Shown: one piece after another, positions 46,501 to 59,300 of the stretch
Layout of the letters: each line of letters starts with the position of its first letter
Numbering within the stretch: the first letter of the stretch is position 1
From: Sthenelais limicola
Lineage: Eukaryota; Annelida; Polychaeta; Phyllodocida; Sigalionidae
Direction of reading: 5' to 3'
Length of the DNA stretch: 64,000 nt
NCBI GenBank assembly: GCA_942159475.1
Contig: OW804095.1
Location: forward strand, 55,580,773-55,644,772
Notes under the pieces: model-generated
What the model was told of the DNA's origin: nothing
Database searches by the model: none
What the model saw: the letters and a program-made list of their open reading frames with translations, nothing else
Position numbers and translations under genes: made by a program

Positions 46501-48617
46501 TCATCATTATTAATCTATCCATTTGGATGGGTTGTCCATTAAGAGTGTAATATTATATATAAATTAATATATGTTTTATCATAACAGTCACCTAAATTGA
46601 GCACAGCAACTTAATGCCTCGCATGGATTGTCACTATAATATATATCCATCAATCTGTTATTCAAGAAAGGAGTGAAACTGAAAGTTCTGGTTTTAGTTT
46701 TAATAATGGTGGTGAAATAATAATGTTTGTAATCGAAAACTGCCAATAGCATCATCAATCAAGTTAGTCCCGAGGTAGATCGTTCCTGGGATTGGATTCG
46801 GGTTCTTCACAAGTCATATCAAAAAATCCATAGCCCAATACGAAATGAATTAATGGGTCGCTTGTCAGCTTTCATCCCCGCTGCTGTCAGGTGGATATAT
46901 ATTGCTAATACACATCGGATGGAGAGGTGCGGGCGATTCAATGAATATTATACACCTCTCTCTCATAATATATTATATTATATTATATGTCATCTATCTA
47001 GCTATATACGTGTATCACCTATCGGAATTTCTGGTACACTGGTGCTTTTGGAGGCATATAATACACGTACATTTTCCTGCTCTAGGTAGGGGTATACTAG
47101 CATTATATATACATGTATACAGTACCCACTGTGCTACATTCCAAATCTCGGTCTACGTTTATTTTTGGGACAGGTCTGAAGTTTAAGGGAAACATCCCTC
47201 TTGATGGGCGGCTAAAATGGGAGACACCACTGGAAGCTTCCTTAAATTATGAAGACAAGCCAAGTAAGACTGTACTAGGACAACTGAACAGTTTGGGGCA
47301 AACGACACTCCGTCAACGCCGTCAACAAATAATATTTGTTTGTATCGAAAGTGTGCCTTGTGTAGTGTATATTATATGCTTGATGTAACATACTTCTCTC
47401 TAATACCTTAGCCCCCATACTAGCTCGATGCCTTCTTGTCTTTGTACTTTGAGACATTCTTGTCATCCAGTGACCCATATCTTTCCGTGGATACAGTCTC
47501 TCCAACTTAGATTGATGCCCAATATGTCATTGTCTGCTCCAATCAGCGCATATAAATAAGAGACCGAGTGGACAGCGAGGAAGGCCACTTTTACACCTCC
47601 GGCATATATTATGACACAGTTGACACAGTTGCTCATTTAAGCTTGTTTACACGTGAAGGCTGGATATTTCTTCTGTGACATTAAATATTGCTTGCAAGAC
47701 TCAACTATATTTGCTTGTACTCTAAGTAGAAGTTACTGTAGGTGTCAGTGTTGAGAATAGACCATAGACTCCCTCCCTCCCAACTTCACCTTCCCGCATT
47801 CTATGGCCAGGTCGTTTCCACTACTTCCATGCGGCTCACACCTGCTTTGAGAGTGATAGAAATAGATCCATACTGGACAAAAGGCCCAGTGAATTATTTT
47901 GGGGGCCGATTGAATCTTGTTAGGGAGAACAGGAAAACAGTTATCTACAAAGGGGATCTCAAATAAGGTTCTTTCCAAAGAATTGCCGATCCCCAGGTAT
48001 GAGCTTGCACTTTAATAGTATACATGTATATATATGCAAAACCTGGTTGCTCGTAAATTTAGCAGTTTTATTTTAAGTTTATCCCTTCGGATAAGAATAG
48101 TTTCCACAATGCCTGTGTGAATCTTTCAAGAGATAGATAAGGGCTATTTAAAATGTTTGCCTTAGCAATATTTTAAACTGTCGCACTCCCAAGTGAATCG
48201 TTCGGAATTGCCAAACGCTTGGTTTATGTTAGACTTGCGTGGAGTCATCGTAAAGGCATCTTTAACTGGTTAATAAACAACACTATGTCTGACCAAATAG
48301 ATTGAGTTTGTCGCTTCTAAAGCTTAAATTTTCATCGATTATGTCTGTAGAATTACCGTTACGATATGGTAAATGTCAGAAATGAGGCATGTCGCTGTGA
48401 TCGATGAAGGATCGGGACCCGATACCTTCGCTCTCGAGGGGCATGTGCAGAATTGGCTCGGTTCACTTTCTCTTCGATGGTCATTAGTTTCCTTTGCCAG
48501 CACATTCCCTTATTTCACCTCGATAAAATCCCTCATCCCGACGACCAACCTTATGAAGAGGGAGCCATTCTGCATCTAAACTCCAGGTCGAGATGGGTTA
48601 GCTAGTACATCTTCAAA
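43572..48617. other. Non-coding stretch, no gene supported
   Basis: Unique sequence with frames of 94 codons or fewer. It contains a 13-C run (45675-45687). No RNA gene was seen. Confidence 0.55.
45675..45687. repeat. Poly-C tract, 13 C
   Basis: 13 C followed directly by GGGTGGGGG. Confidence 0.95.
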
Positions 48618-48655
48618 CATGAAGTTTCTAAATCTTGCAATATCCTACTGCATGG
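48618..48655 (+). repeat. Short dispersed repeat family 3, copy A
   Basis: CATGAAG, then TTCTAAATCTTGCAATATCC and ACTG, shared with 51941-51975 with two mismatches over about 33 bases. Confidence 0.7.
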
Positions 48656-51600
48656 CATAAGAAGCTGTAAGGCATTTATCCATAGTATTCTTACACTTAC
48701 ACTTACAGCAAATGACCTACGTCTACGGTAATACGGGGCCTATATGTTATCCAACATTTGAGCCTGGATGGCTCGTGGTAAGGGGTCAGTTATGCAGTAT
48801 ACATACATAACGCGTGTACGTGGGGGAATATAAGAGAGATGTTATAGATCGGAGGATGATGGTTGTTGTGTGGGAGCCACCGTATAAAAGGGCTACGACT
48901 ACAGCTTCTGCTGCAGGCAGGGACCGCTGCTGATGCAGACAGCTCAACTAGCAGAGGCTGCAGGCACCAGAATTAGGTCAACCTGTGAACAAAGAGAGAT
49001 TGGTCTATCGATGCTGGAGAAAGCATGATGAGGAATATAAGTCGAAAACAATATTTACGATTGTGTCCAATATTTACCTTTGTTTGCAGGCTTGTCGCTG
49101 AAATGACAGGTCCAAGCGAAGCTAACGTTGGTCCAGGCATGGTCATGGTTGGTCGTACCACCAACATCCTGTCTAGTTTAAGGTATCACAAGTAGCTCTG
49201 ATATTAATGTATGAGGAAGAAATAGATGGGCTGGAGAGTGACTGGACCCTCACAGTGACCTAAGCTTGTTCTGATGGACGAGGACGAATTATTCAGAACC
49301 GTAATTGCAAGAGGACTAATAGCAGGCTCTCCTGAACCACTGTCTCTCGGGCTGCCGAGCAGGGAGACACTCTTAATACTCAATCCATAGGCCTCCGTTC
49401 CTTCCTTCAACTGCCAGCCTTTCCCAGCGATCGCTGCTGCGCTACAGGCTAGTAGTACACTGCTTCATCCAAAAAGGCATCAATCCGACACTGCTGTATA
49501 CATTCAATACACTATAAATCATGAAACATATAAGATCCTTTCTTACTTCTCCTCCTCGGTTAGGGAGAAGGGAGTGATGGCTTTCTTGTTTCACTGATGG
49601 TGCTCCTCATTCCTCGGTGTCAGGGACATGCATAATAATCGCTCCCATTCACAGTACTACTCACATCGAGGCTGACTTCCTCTGCGCGCTCTCGCTCTCT
49701 CTTTGTTTCCTCCTCTGCAGCCCTCGTCTCACATGCAGAACTAGCACCAGCAGCAGTTGTTGTTGACGGCGCGGCGATAGTTGTGTGGAGGCGGGAAGCA
49801 GTGCTCTTCGTTTCGGTATGGTCCTCCCCGTACACTCGCTCCTCCTCCCTTACTCCTATTCCTCCGGCAATCCACACCAAGCACCACAGCCAAGCCTTTC
49901 CCACCACCACCGCTGCAGAACTGCAGCTGCTTCTCCCTGCTCTCTTGACACACACTCACACCGTCACCACCGTCCTAGCGTTGACACAACTATGTAATAT
50001 AATATATAAATTTTAATATTGCTAAATTGCCGAGTCTTCCGGGGCTGTTCCGTTCAAGTAATCCAAGATATTTATCCGCTTGTTTGGCCAGATGAGCGAT
50101 TGTCAACTCGATGTTGCGCAGTTGGTAGACCCTGATGCTGTATCTCTACAGTGGTGACAGCGACCTACGGGTGAACTGCCTGGTGTGCGGTTCACTATTG
50201 ACTGTTATATCTCTGGTCGGTGGGAGCGGGGCTGAGGAGAGTGGGTATCACTCTCCCACAGTGTGTCTGTCTATGTCTCACTGTGAATATGCATTGGTCC
50301 CCGAAGCTGCAGGTTGTTATAAAAGCGTTTCTCCCATATAATCAGTTGACAACCTAATACCACCACGTGCTTTCCTCTTCTTCTCTTTCTCCACCCTCTG
50401 GACTGTCCTTTCAGACGCGGGCTGTTCTCAATGCTGTCAATCTTTCAATGTCTATCTCTCACCTCTCTCCCCCTCTCTCTCTCTTTCTGCACCACCTACA
50501 TACACAGCCCTCACTTTGCCATCCTGTTGTCTGGTCGGGTTTGCCGCCATTGGCCATGCTCACCGACCTGTGACCCACACACAAACACGCACAGGTTAAT
50601 CGCATTGTTATAGGGTAGAATACATACAACCAGTAGAATCAAGGCCAATACCTCTTCAGTCTAGAGCCATCCTCATGTTTACAACATATCATTATGTCAG
50701 TTTTCATTGTTCAAAATCAATGATACCACTGTCCGCTTTGATTTAGGGTATTGGTAAATGTTGATATTGTAATCCCACTCTCTTGACGGACCACCTGTCG
50801 TTGGCTTGCCCTCTGACAATAACAATTAATTAGCGCTAGCCAAGTAAAGATCCCTCAAAGAAACACTATTTGTTATGACAGATTATTTAAACTATAATAT
50901 CCAAGACGAATCAATTAAAGGGAACCGGATTTTGATGGAAAACACTGACGCTGACCCCTTTATTTGCACTATTTTACACCTTTGTTCCGACGGTTAGGAC
51001 GAGGATTATTCGTCTGTGTGCATATAGGTAATCTCAGTTTATGATCCAATGGTTTGTTTACATTGCGTGGGGGCGGGGGGGGGGGGGGGGGGGAGGTTTG
51101 TAACCATATATGCTGTGGCCGATCCTTGTCGTGTGTGTATGTGTACTCAGCAATCACCGGTTACATGTATGTCAAGCCGGAGTCATCTAATCAATTAACA
51201 CTCCTCCTGTCTTTACAGTCACACGATATAAATATAGCAAACGGGAACATGGATATCATTAAGATAGCAGGTAGTAGGAAAGGAAACTAGACGGTCTGAC
51301 CATTCGCCAGATACCAGCGTTGTATGTACAATTCATATACTACTCACTACAAAACCCCAGCTGCTGGAGGCAAAACTCTGCCCCGCTTGAAATACCCCCT
51401 TCTACATATTAAACGACCATATTCCATAAAAACGGAGCCTCATTTGTCACGGCAAAATGGTAGTTGTGGTACTGAGTAAATCGGCTAACCATTCATGAAC
51501 AGTGACTCAAACTGCCATGGTTCAATACTAGTCGGTGGATGGTCTGCCCGAATTATTATGTCACTCTCTATGAATCCCATGAATTATGTCCGCCTATTGG

Positions 51601-51940
51601 AGAGATGATTAGGGTTATTAATGTGCTCTCGGTCTTGTAAAGGAAGGGTTTCCCTGTTAGGTGAGGTTATGTAACTTAGACCAGTGCTGGAATTGGTAAT
51701 ATCGGGACGGTCGAGTCCTGGGATCGCCTATATACCGGCCTGGTATCTATAAATGAAAGGGGAAAGAGTTTGGTGCTCTAGAATGGTGTCCCTGTTCTTT
51801 ACTAAAACCCATCAACATATTCATTAGATTTAGTCACCCTTGCCACGAGGTCCCTCTCTGTGCATAATGTGAAAGGGATAAAAGGCTTTAAGGGCGTTCC
51901 CTGTTTTGGCCAAGGGGGCGTTTTTCCAATACAATCCTCC
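48656..51940. other. Non-coding stretch with G+C-richer patches
   Basis: About 48860-48985 and 49600-50000 are more G+C-rich than the surroundings. TATAAAAG at 48883-48890 sits just upstream of the first patch and could be a core promoter, but no downstream coding exon is convincing. A pyrimidine tract ending TTTCAG at about 50408-50415 looks like a splice acceptor without a partner. A 19-G run lies at 51075-51093. Confidence 0.4.
51075..51093. repeat. Poly-G tract, 19 G
   Basis: Run of 19 G following GTGGGGGC. Confidence 0.95.
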
Positions 51941-51975
51941 CATGAAGGTTCTAAATCTTGCAATATCCAACTGGC
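51941..51975 (+). repeat. Short dispersed repeat family 3, copy B
   Basis: Partner of 48618-48655, 3.3 kb away in the same orientation. Confidence 0.7.
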
Positions 51976-53002
51976 ACAGGGCTAACATTTATCGAAAATA
52001 AAAGCGAAATTAATGGCTTCTAAATGATACGTGCATATTCTCAGATATGGTCGAACGCATCAAAGCGAGGTTTATATACAGTAACATCGTCCAGAGAATG
52101 TGGTATTTTCCCAGGGAGCAGTGATTCATGTTTAAGCATCATTATACATTTCAGTACTTCCCGAAACTGCACAATGAATTGAAAGAGCCGAAACAGATTC
52201 TAAATTAATTGGAATACTAAACAACCTAGTTACAGAGTGAGGGGAGGAAATCGAGAGAAGAGACTGATGTAAATCTTGAATGCAATTTGCCATATTTAAC
52301 CAGGCTAACAGAAATCGAGCAAATCGCTACGCCTAATTATCGTGACTCATATTAAATGGGGAATTACATAATGTATACCCACATGTGTACGGAACATATT
52401 AGCAGTGACTCCGGTGGTCAATTGCTGCTGAGAATAGTTATTTCTATCTCTGCCATTCAGATCTTCTGCTCGTTGTGTGATGCACATGAAGTCCTCAGTA
52501 CATATTTTAATGCAAAACCTTGGAACAATTTGATTTTAGCGTTTCATGAACCAATCAGTTACAATCGCATCTCCCTCCTCGCATTTCTAAGAATGTGGCG
52601 CTCAGGAGCGATGGAAATCAATTTGATGGGATGAACCTGCCAGAACAGAACTGAAAGGCCCCATCCTTCTTGTTACATAACCTGATTTGATTTCCATAAG
52701 TGCACTACTGGGAATGTAACTCGGGGTTATTACATGCGAAGAAGCATTCTCCAAGATTAGACCCCCATAGGATTAGGACACCATAGGCATAAGTAAAATT
52801 TCCCCTGCCTCGACTATAAATGGGCTTTTCACAGGACGCATACATTGTGTGATGTATATCTACAAGATCTAATTGTAACATGCAACTATTCTGTTCCATC
52901 GTTGGTTTGAAGTTCAGAATGGGTCATTTACTGGGTTGAGAGCAAATCCCAGCCAATATGATTCACGGGCAATACAATACATGTGTGGGTTAGAGGGTAT
53001 AC
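51976..53002. other. Non-coding stretch, no gene supported
   Basis: A 92-codon frame (52356-52634, plus) is unrecognised. No repeats were seen. Confidence 0.5.
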
Positions 53003-53245
53003 ATGTGGGTCAGATTTTCAGAAAATGTACAATTCACCTTCACCAATCCTCTAAAATAACCCAAATTTCAGATGAAAATAAAGTTCAAAATACAGTTCAA
53101 CCTAACCAAACAGATTAGTAGCATCGATGCAATGCCAAATATACTCGAATTAACCTAATATTGATCAAATTGCAGCCTAATTTAGCAGAATCTACTCAAT
53201 GTGTACAGCTGCCAATTGTACATTTTCTGAAAATCTGACCCATGT
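53003..53245. mobile_element. 235-bp MITE-like element with target duplication
   Basis: 53007-53034 and 53214-53241 are 28-bp perfect inverted repeats, starting GGGTCAGATTTTCAG and ending with its complement. ATGT lies directly outside both ends (53003-53006 and 53242-53245), as expected for a 4-bp target duplication. The 179-base interior is A+T-rich and non-coding. Perfect ends and an intact target duplication suggest recent insertion. The superfamily is not assigned; the termini match none that I recognise. Confidence 0.8.
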
Positions 53246-53293
53246 GTGTGAAGAGACCTAGGGTGCGTGTGGGATGGGGTGAGGAGGAAGGGC

Positions 53294-53305
53294 GGGGGGG
53301 GGGGG
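53294..53305. repeat. Poly-G tract, 12 G
   Basis: Run of 12 G about 50 bases downstream of the MITE-like element. Confidence 0.95.
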
Positions 53306-53369
53306 CGGTGTATGCTACTACATGTACTGCCATATAATGTTATAATGCCTCGGCCCGGTGAGGGAGGGC

Positions 53370-53386
53370 GGGGGGGGGGGGGGGGG
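53370..53386. repeat. Poly-G tract, 17 G
   Basis: Run of 17 G preceded by GAGGGAGGGC. Confidence 0.95.
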
Positions 53387-56300
53387 CTACCTACCCAGAT
53401 ACACTTAACTGATTTAGTGTTTTAAATAATTTGTGTATTAATCACTTGCTTCTATCAATATTATTATTACCAACGTTCTGGTTATTATACGGATCTTTGT
53501 AAATTATTAGTATGTGTGTTAGGATAGTTCTCTAAAATATGACTCCCATTGATAGAGAAGAACACTAGAAACAACCAGCAGTCAGTCCACGCTAGACCGA
53601 CACCTAGCCAGTCTGCACCTGTCCACACAAAGTTCTGCTTAGACGTTACTTTCCTGACTCAAAAGTTTTCTTTCCGGCTATATAGCTATATATCTATATA
53701 GCTAGAGATAATGACTACAGCAGCTGGAGGCATTGCCGAGAAAGATAATGATTTCTTCTTCTATTTCAGATATGGAACACCTGGATGCAAGGAAGATGAT
53801 CATTTCATATCATAACAAATATCCTATGTAGTGTCTGATGGACGAGAGGCAAAAACAATTCTCGTTCGCCTGATATTCTGGAGTGATGCCACGGAGTTGA
53901 ATCTATGCCTCAGGCTCTAATTGTCACTCGTCGGCGGAACACGTGCACGACATTGACTCTATCTAAAAGATAATAATTTCCTGGGGATATGCCTTAATGA
54001 ACAGAATGTAATCACACCTGGATAACGAAAATAAAAAATCCCCAACCTGAACCAGGAGACAACGGAACACAATTATAAGCAGACCTAGATTCTCACCAAA
54101 TCTTATTCTAATTTGGACAAACAAAGATATATTCCCCTGAGTGACAGTTGCCTAAAAACTTATCATTACTTACTAATCCTCCCTTTTATATATTGAACCA
54201 CAGGGAGGTGGAAAAAGTAAGTCCAAGATAGGGTTTTAGGACGTTAGAAGATGATAAAGGAGATCGTGGTTTTATTTTTTCTTCTATTGGAACATCAGGA
54301 GTTTGATGTTGGCTTTCGCAACTAATGAGGGAGATGTGAGTTTTTGATATCATTATAGATGTGCATAGACTGTGTTTGCGCAGGCCTGGCTATTTGTATT
54401 GGGTGCTCTCCATCAACTGCTGGTTCCTGCTTCCACATTAAACAGGCGTGGCATCCAAAACAAATGCAATACATCCACCAAAGATAGATAACGATAAGCT
54501 GTTCCTTCTCCTCAACCTAAAATCACCGCTTCTTTCCTTTAGCTTGGTATTTTTACATCGCCTCGAGCAAACCAAGACACGATAACATATACTTTCCATC
54601 TCTGAATGACACCTCCTTATTTCTAGCCTAGATGAAAATTTTTACAAATGTTGCAACTATTCTGGTATTGGAATAGCAGTAGATATCCTTATGATACACT
54701 TTTGTGCCATGTGCCATATATATAATTTTGAAATCAATGAGCCTATTTTAGGCAACCTTCTGTGATTAGTTTTGTATTGGTATTACAGTTGGAATGTAAT
54801 ATAATAATACTTTCGTTATGGCATCTTTTAAAACATTATTTTGTATTGGCCAAAGCATTACAAAGTGCAGATGTACCTTGTTACCGTTTGGTAGTATGCA
54901 GGGAAGTGTTATGGTTGTGTATTTGAAGTAGGGAAACCTTTCTCATAAATATTTTCACGATGTTTAGTATTCGGACAAATAATGCCACCGATTTCAGGCG
55001 AGACGACATGCTGGATGTCCACAAGAAGAAACTTTGTCGATTAAAACGTGATGATAAAACGTGAAATATATAATATTTCATACTCTAGAGAAGAGAACAT
55101 GAGTAATCATAATTATGAAGTTTGTTGCACCACTCTCTCAATGTGGGATGAGTGTCTTAAAATCAAATTATCCGCCATCAAAGGGCCCAGATGTACGGAG
55201 CTAAACGAAGGCTGAGTAAATATATGGTAGATATGACTGGGGGATATATATTCAGGGCCTGCGTTGGGCGTCTGAATACACTTAGCTCCTTTCTAGAGGT
55301 GACGGATAATGCCTATCAATGGTTTAATATTCAGACATCAGTCCGCCCCAGGCAAGCGCACCGGTCGCCAAGGCCTCTTCATAGCCCCTCTTGGAGCACT
55401 TGCCCTGCCTAGGTACTACTTATCTTGCCTAATTAAAGCCATTCCAAATGGCTTCCTCCCCTCCTGCGAGAGCCACTCGCGAGTTATAAGGGTGTTTATG
55501 GCCATCTGCATCCGCATTACAAGCTTTTGAAATAAACCCTCCCATCCACATGCCCTACATGTGTATAAAGAAGTATCCCTCAAGGCAGGAGACACCATGC
55601 TGATATAATATACAGTATGTAAATATTGTTGATGCTCTAATTTTATGTCACCTCAATCACATGCATCACTTTAGAAATCATGGTATTCTGTAGGACATAT
55701 TCGCCGACTTTGCTAACGTATTGAAAGCCAAACTTAATAGGGTAGACTCTGCGATTTTACAGGACGCCATAGCTAGCTAACAGTGCAATTACTTTGGCCT
55801 TTCAGTATACCTCGTGGAAATATAATCTCCCAGCCTTCCAACAGCAAGGACGAGCCTTGGAGAATATGCACAGTGGAGCATCATTTACTTCAAATACGGG
55901 CCAGGATCGACCATAAAATAGTATTCTTTCAATATGTTGGCTTATTACAGGCCAAGGAACTATTAATTGAATCTAATATCGTAGAGTGCAAAATATTATC
56001 ATAATTAATATCAGATCTTTATCGGTGAGCGTTTTAGCTACAATTTGGTATATGACCTGTTGTTATACGTAGTGTAACACAAATTGATAAGGAGATGTAC
56101 CGTAGAGTATCGTAGCGTAGTTTATTGTAGTAGAGAAAATGAAAATTCTAGGTATGGTGCCTTATGTAACCATAAGGTATAACACTGTGGTTTTGTTATT
56201 TCACGTGAGCTGACCTCCATTTCGTCCCCAGCTCGCTGTATCATTATAAAGGTGAGGTGAGGACATCCAAGCTAAAAGTAATATCATTGTGTGCTCTGGT

Positions 56301-59300
56301 AAATTCATAATTAATTTATGATACAAACGAGTAAAATGTGGAGGCACCTAGCTCCAAGAGTATACTATTCGAACATTCTCTTCCCGATGGACATATCTCA
56401 TTGTTTATTATACTTGGACCAAGGCGGAGTACAGGCATCCCTATGATCATTTAGCATGGCAAGGGGTCCACTGAACTGATCTTCAAAGTACTGAAACATA
56501 TACACCAACCTTTATTTTCCCCTTGGCGGTAAGACAATTACCCAGGATCTTTGTCTAGGATATGTAAGTGCCGCTAGGGGAGATTAAGTTGAACCACTGG
56601 GGGAGATGAATTATGCCCATGTGCTATGATCATGTATTATAGTAGTATTAGAGAGTTTCAAGATAAAATAGATATTCACTAGATACCCACAACATCTGGT
56701 AGTGGGACGTAGGTGGGCCCCTTGCCGTGCTTAATGGCTACATTAAAAATGACATGTATTCGTTTCTTCTGGCAGTTGAGAAATTCCAGTCCCCTCCTCC
56801 TCTCAACTTAAACCTATTTTTCTGAGCCTATAGTTAAGGTAGACCCACAGATGGCAAAGATCTAAGACTTGAGTTGGAATGACCTAAATAGCCAGTCATC
56901 GGTGAAAAAGACAACAAAGAGGCTACCCCCGCACCTATCTACCTTAAATCTATCTTTTTGTAAATGGATATCATTAATGCACATTACGAAGTTACAGTGG
57001 AATAAAGACATGTGCACATGAATTTATGTAAAAGGCATGTCCCCCTCTCAGCGATCGAAAATACGTTACTGTTCATTTCGATGACCTCGATCAGTGACGT
57101 TAGCATTGATTATTTGTTACCAAAGACACCAATGCTATGTCTGAGAACAAACTTCTAACCTCAAAGTAAGTGTAGTATAGACTTTTCATTTCTTTTAGGA
57201 TAGGTCGGAAATAATATTTTGTAAAATATAAAAATAGTGTTAATGATTTTATTCACCAGTGAATTGATAAGACATAGTCTTATAGTTACAATTCCGAGTA
57301 AAAAGACTATAGAACATAAATAATCATGTAATGGTTGTTAAAACTCCCAATAGCCGCATATTAAGAGACAGTAGAGGGGGGCTATCCAAACTCTAATGCT
57401 AGTATCATACTCTTAAGAAATGACAAACGTCTACTGTTTAGCTGTACTTAATTTATACATAAAAAGCAAGGCTTTAAATTGTAGAAAGCAGGCATCCACC
57501 TTCGTACTTTCAGGTGTCGGATGAATAAGCTTCATCAATACATCACTAGGAAATGCGGGAGGTCGCAACAAAGAAGGTCCCGCGAGAAACTACACTATTC
57601 TTAATTGTTGCCTTTCATAGCATAACGTATGGGGATTCCCAAGCCTTTTTTCTTTGTGATAAACGAAACTTACCCCGCGGATAATTCATGGAAAATCGCA
57701 AAAGAAATATGAAAAAACAGGGTTCTTTTGGATGCGCCATCGGATGTTATTAACTGTCCGTGTATTTGAATTCTCACTATGTCATCAAGGCGATGACTGG
57801 TGTGAAATCAGGGAAATACTGATCTGGATACGAAGGAAGAATAAAAATGATATCTATGGCAACCGATACCATAGGCCAGTTGCCTTAGTGTTGCTGCCGT
57901 TGTCATAGTTACCTGATGGAGGAGATGCAGAGCCATACGTGGAGGAGGAGCTGGGCTGGACACAGGGGTTGAGTTTGTTGGCTGTAACATCCGGAAAAGT
58001 GTGGATATAATGAGGGATATCCGAAAATACAGGAGAATAATGACCGTAGCTAATTCTGAGTGACTCAAATAAATCTACCGATCAATAGAGCGCTTCTTTT
58101 GAGTCACTGTTGTCTTCTCCGACGGAAATGCTAACGGAACTCCTGTTCAGTGGGAATTATCCTCACTAACCGCTAGAAACTCTTCAGGATATATTGCTTC
58201 TGTATTCTCTGTACACCTGGCGAGGTACGCCCACAAGAGATGTAAAGTAATCACGGGAGGGGTTTGAGTTGGTAAAATGTGCTCACTTCAAACACCCGAG
58301 TCCTGCTGAAATCTGTGCACGGACTGTGTTTCGCAAATGGAAGGTTTGTTTAGTTGAGGGAGTTAGATCTCTGGGGGCAATTGAAGAGAGTTTGGCGCTG
58401 GTAGATGCTTCCTAGTCTTCCTGTTAGAGAAGTTGGACTATATCTGAAAGATGTCAGGTCAAAATGGTACTCCCCTGGAGGTACCAGCTGGCATTGAGTG
58501 AAGGGGCAGGACGGACAGTAGGCCTCCTCCTTCTCCTCCTCCTCTTCGGTACATCTACATAAAAACTATCACATGTATCAGGAAATAGCATTAGAAATGC
58601 CTATGACTCCGATCTATCGCTTTGGGGTATGCAATCGTTTCAATACAATTCCGTGCGCCATCCTTCTTATACATATCTGTTTCTGTTTTCAGCTAAGTGA
58701 AAAGGTTTCTCTACAGATGTATGCAGAGACCATCATGTCTTTGGCACTAGTGAGATATATAATGATATTTATTAATTTTCATATATATTTACATCGTTTT
58801 CTCAAGGTCATGAATATAGATTTAGGGAACTTGAGTTCTCGACATCCCGCCCGATTAATTAGCCGATCGGCACACAATTAAGTAGATTCGAATGACTGAA
58901 CTGAATAAATTATATGTTTTACTTTGTTGAAATGTTGGTTATTATCAAGAATATTTGAAAAATAGACTTCCTCAAAGAATACACAAAATAATATTCTGCA
59001 CGAATCAGCACAGGCCAGAGGCATATCTAATCGGTAACAGGCTGCTAGGGCGGTTGTATAGCATTTATCCAAAAATTGTACCATGCCACGGCCCCTGGAA
59101 GTCAACAGCTTGTTGCTGAGAAATCACAACGTAGAAAGTTGATAAAAGTTAATAGCGATCACAATTACATTCTTTCTAGTATGGGATGTAGGCCTATCCA
59201 TCATACACGCCAAATAAAGATGGAGAAGAAGCAAGTAGAATCGCACCATAGTACGGTGTGCGCAGTAAGATTTTTTGTAGCTATTTTGGCCAGTCAATAT

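Noticed and set aside
50370..50415. Pyrimidine tract ending TTTCAG as a 3' splice site
   Set aside because: No matching donor, and no conserved reading frame on either side.
51680..51720. A-box-like and B-box-like strings (ACCAGTGCTGG, GGTCGAGTCC)
   Set aside because: They are too close together for a tRNA and no stems form.
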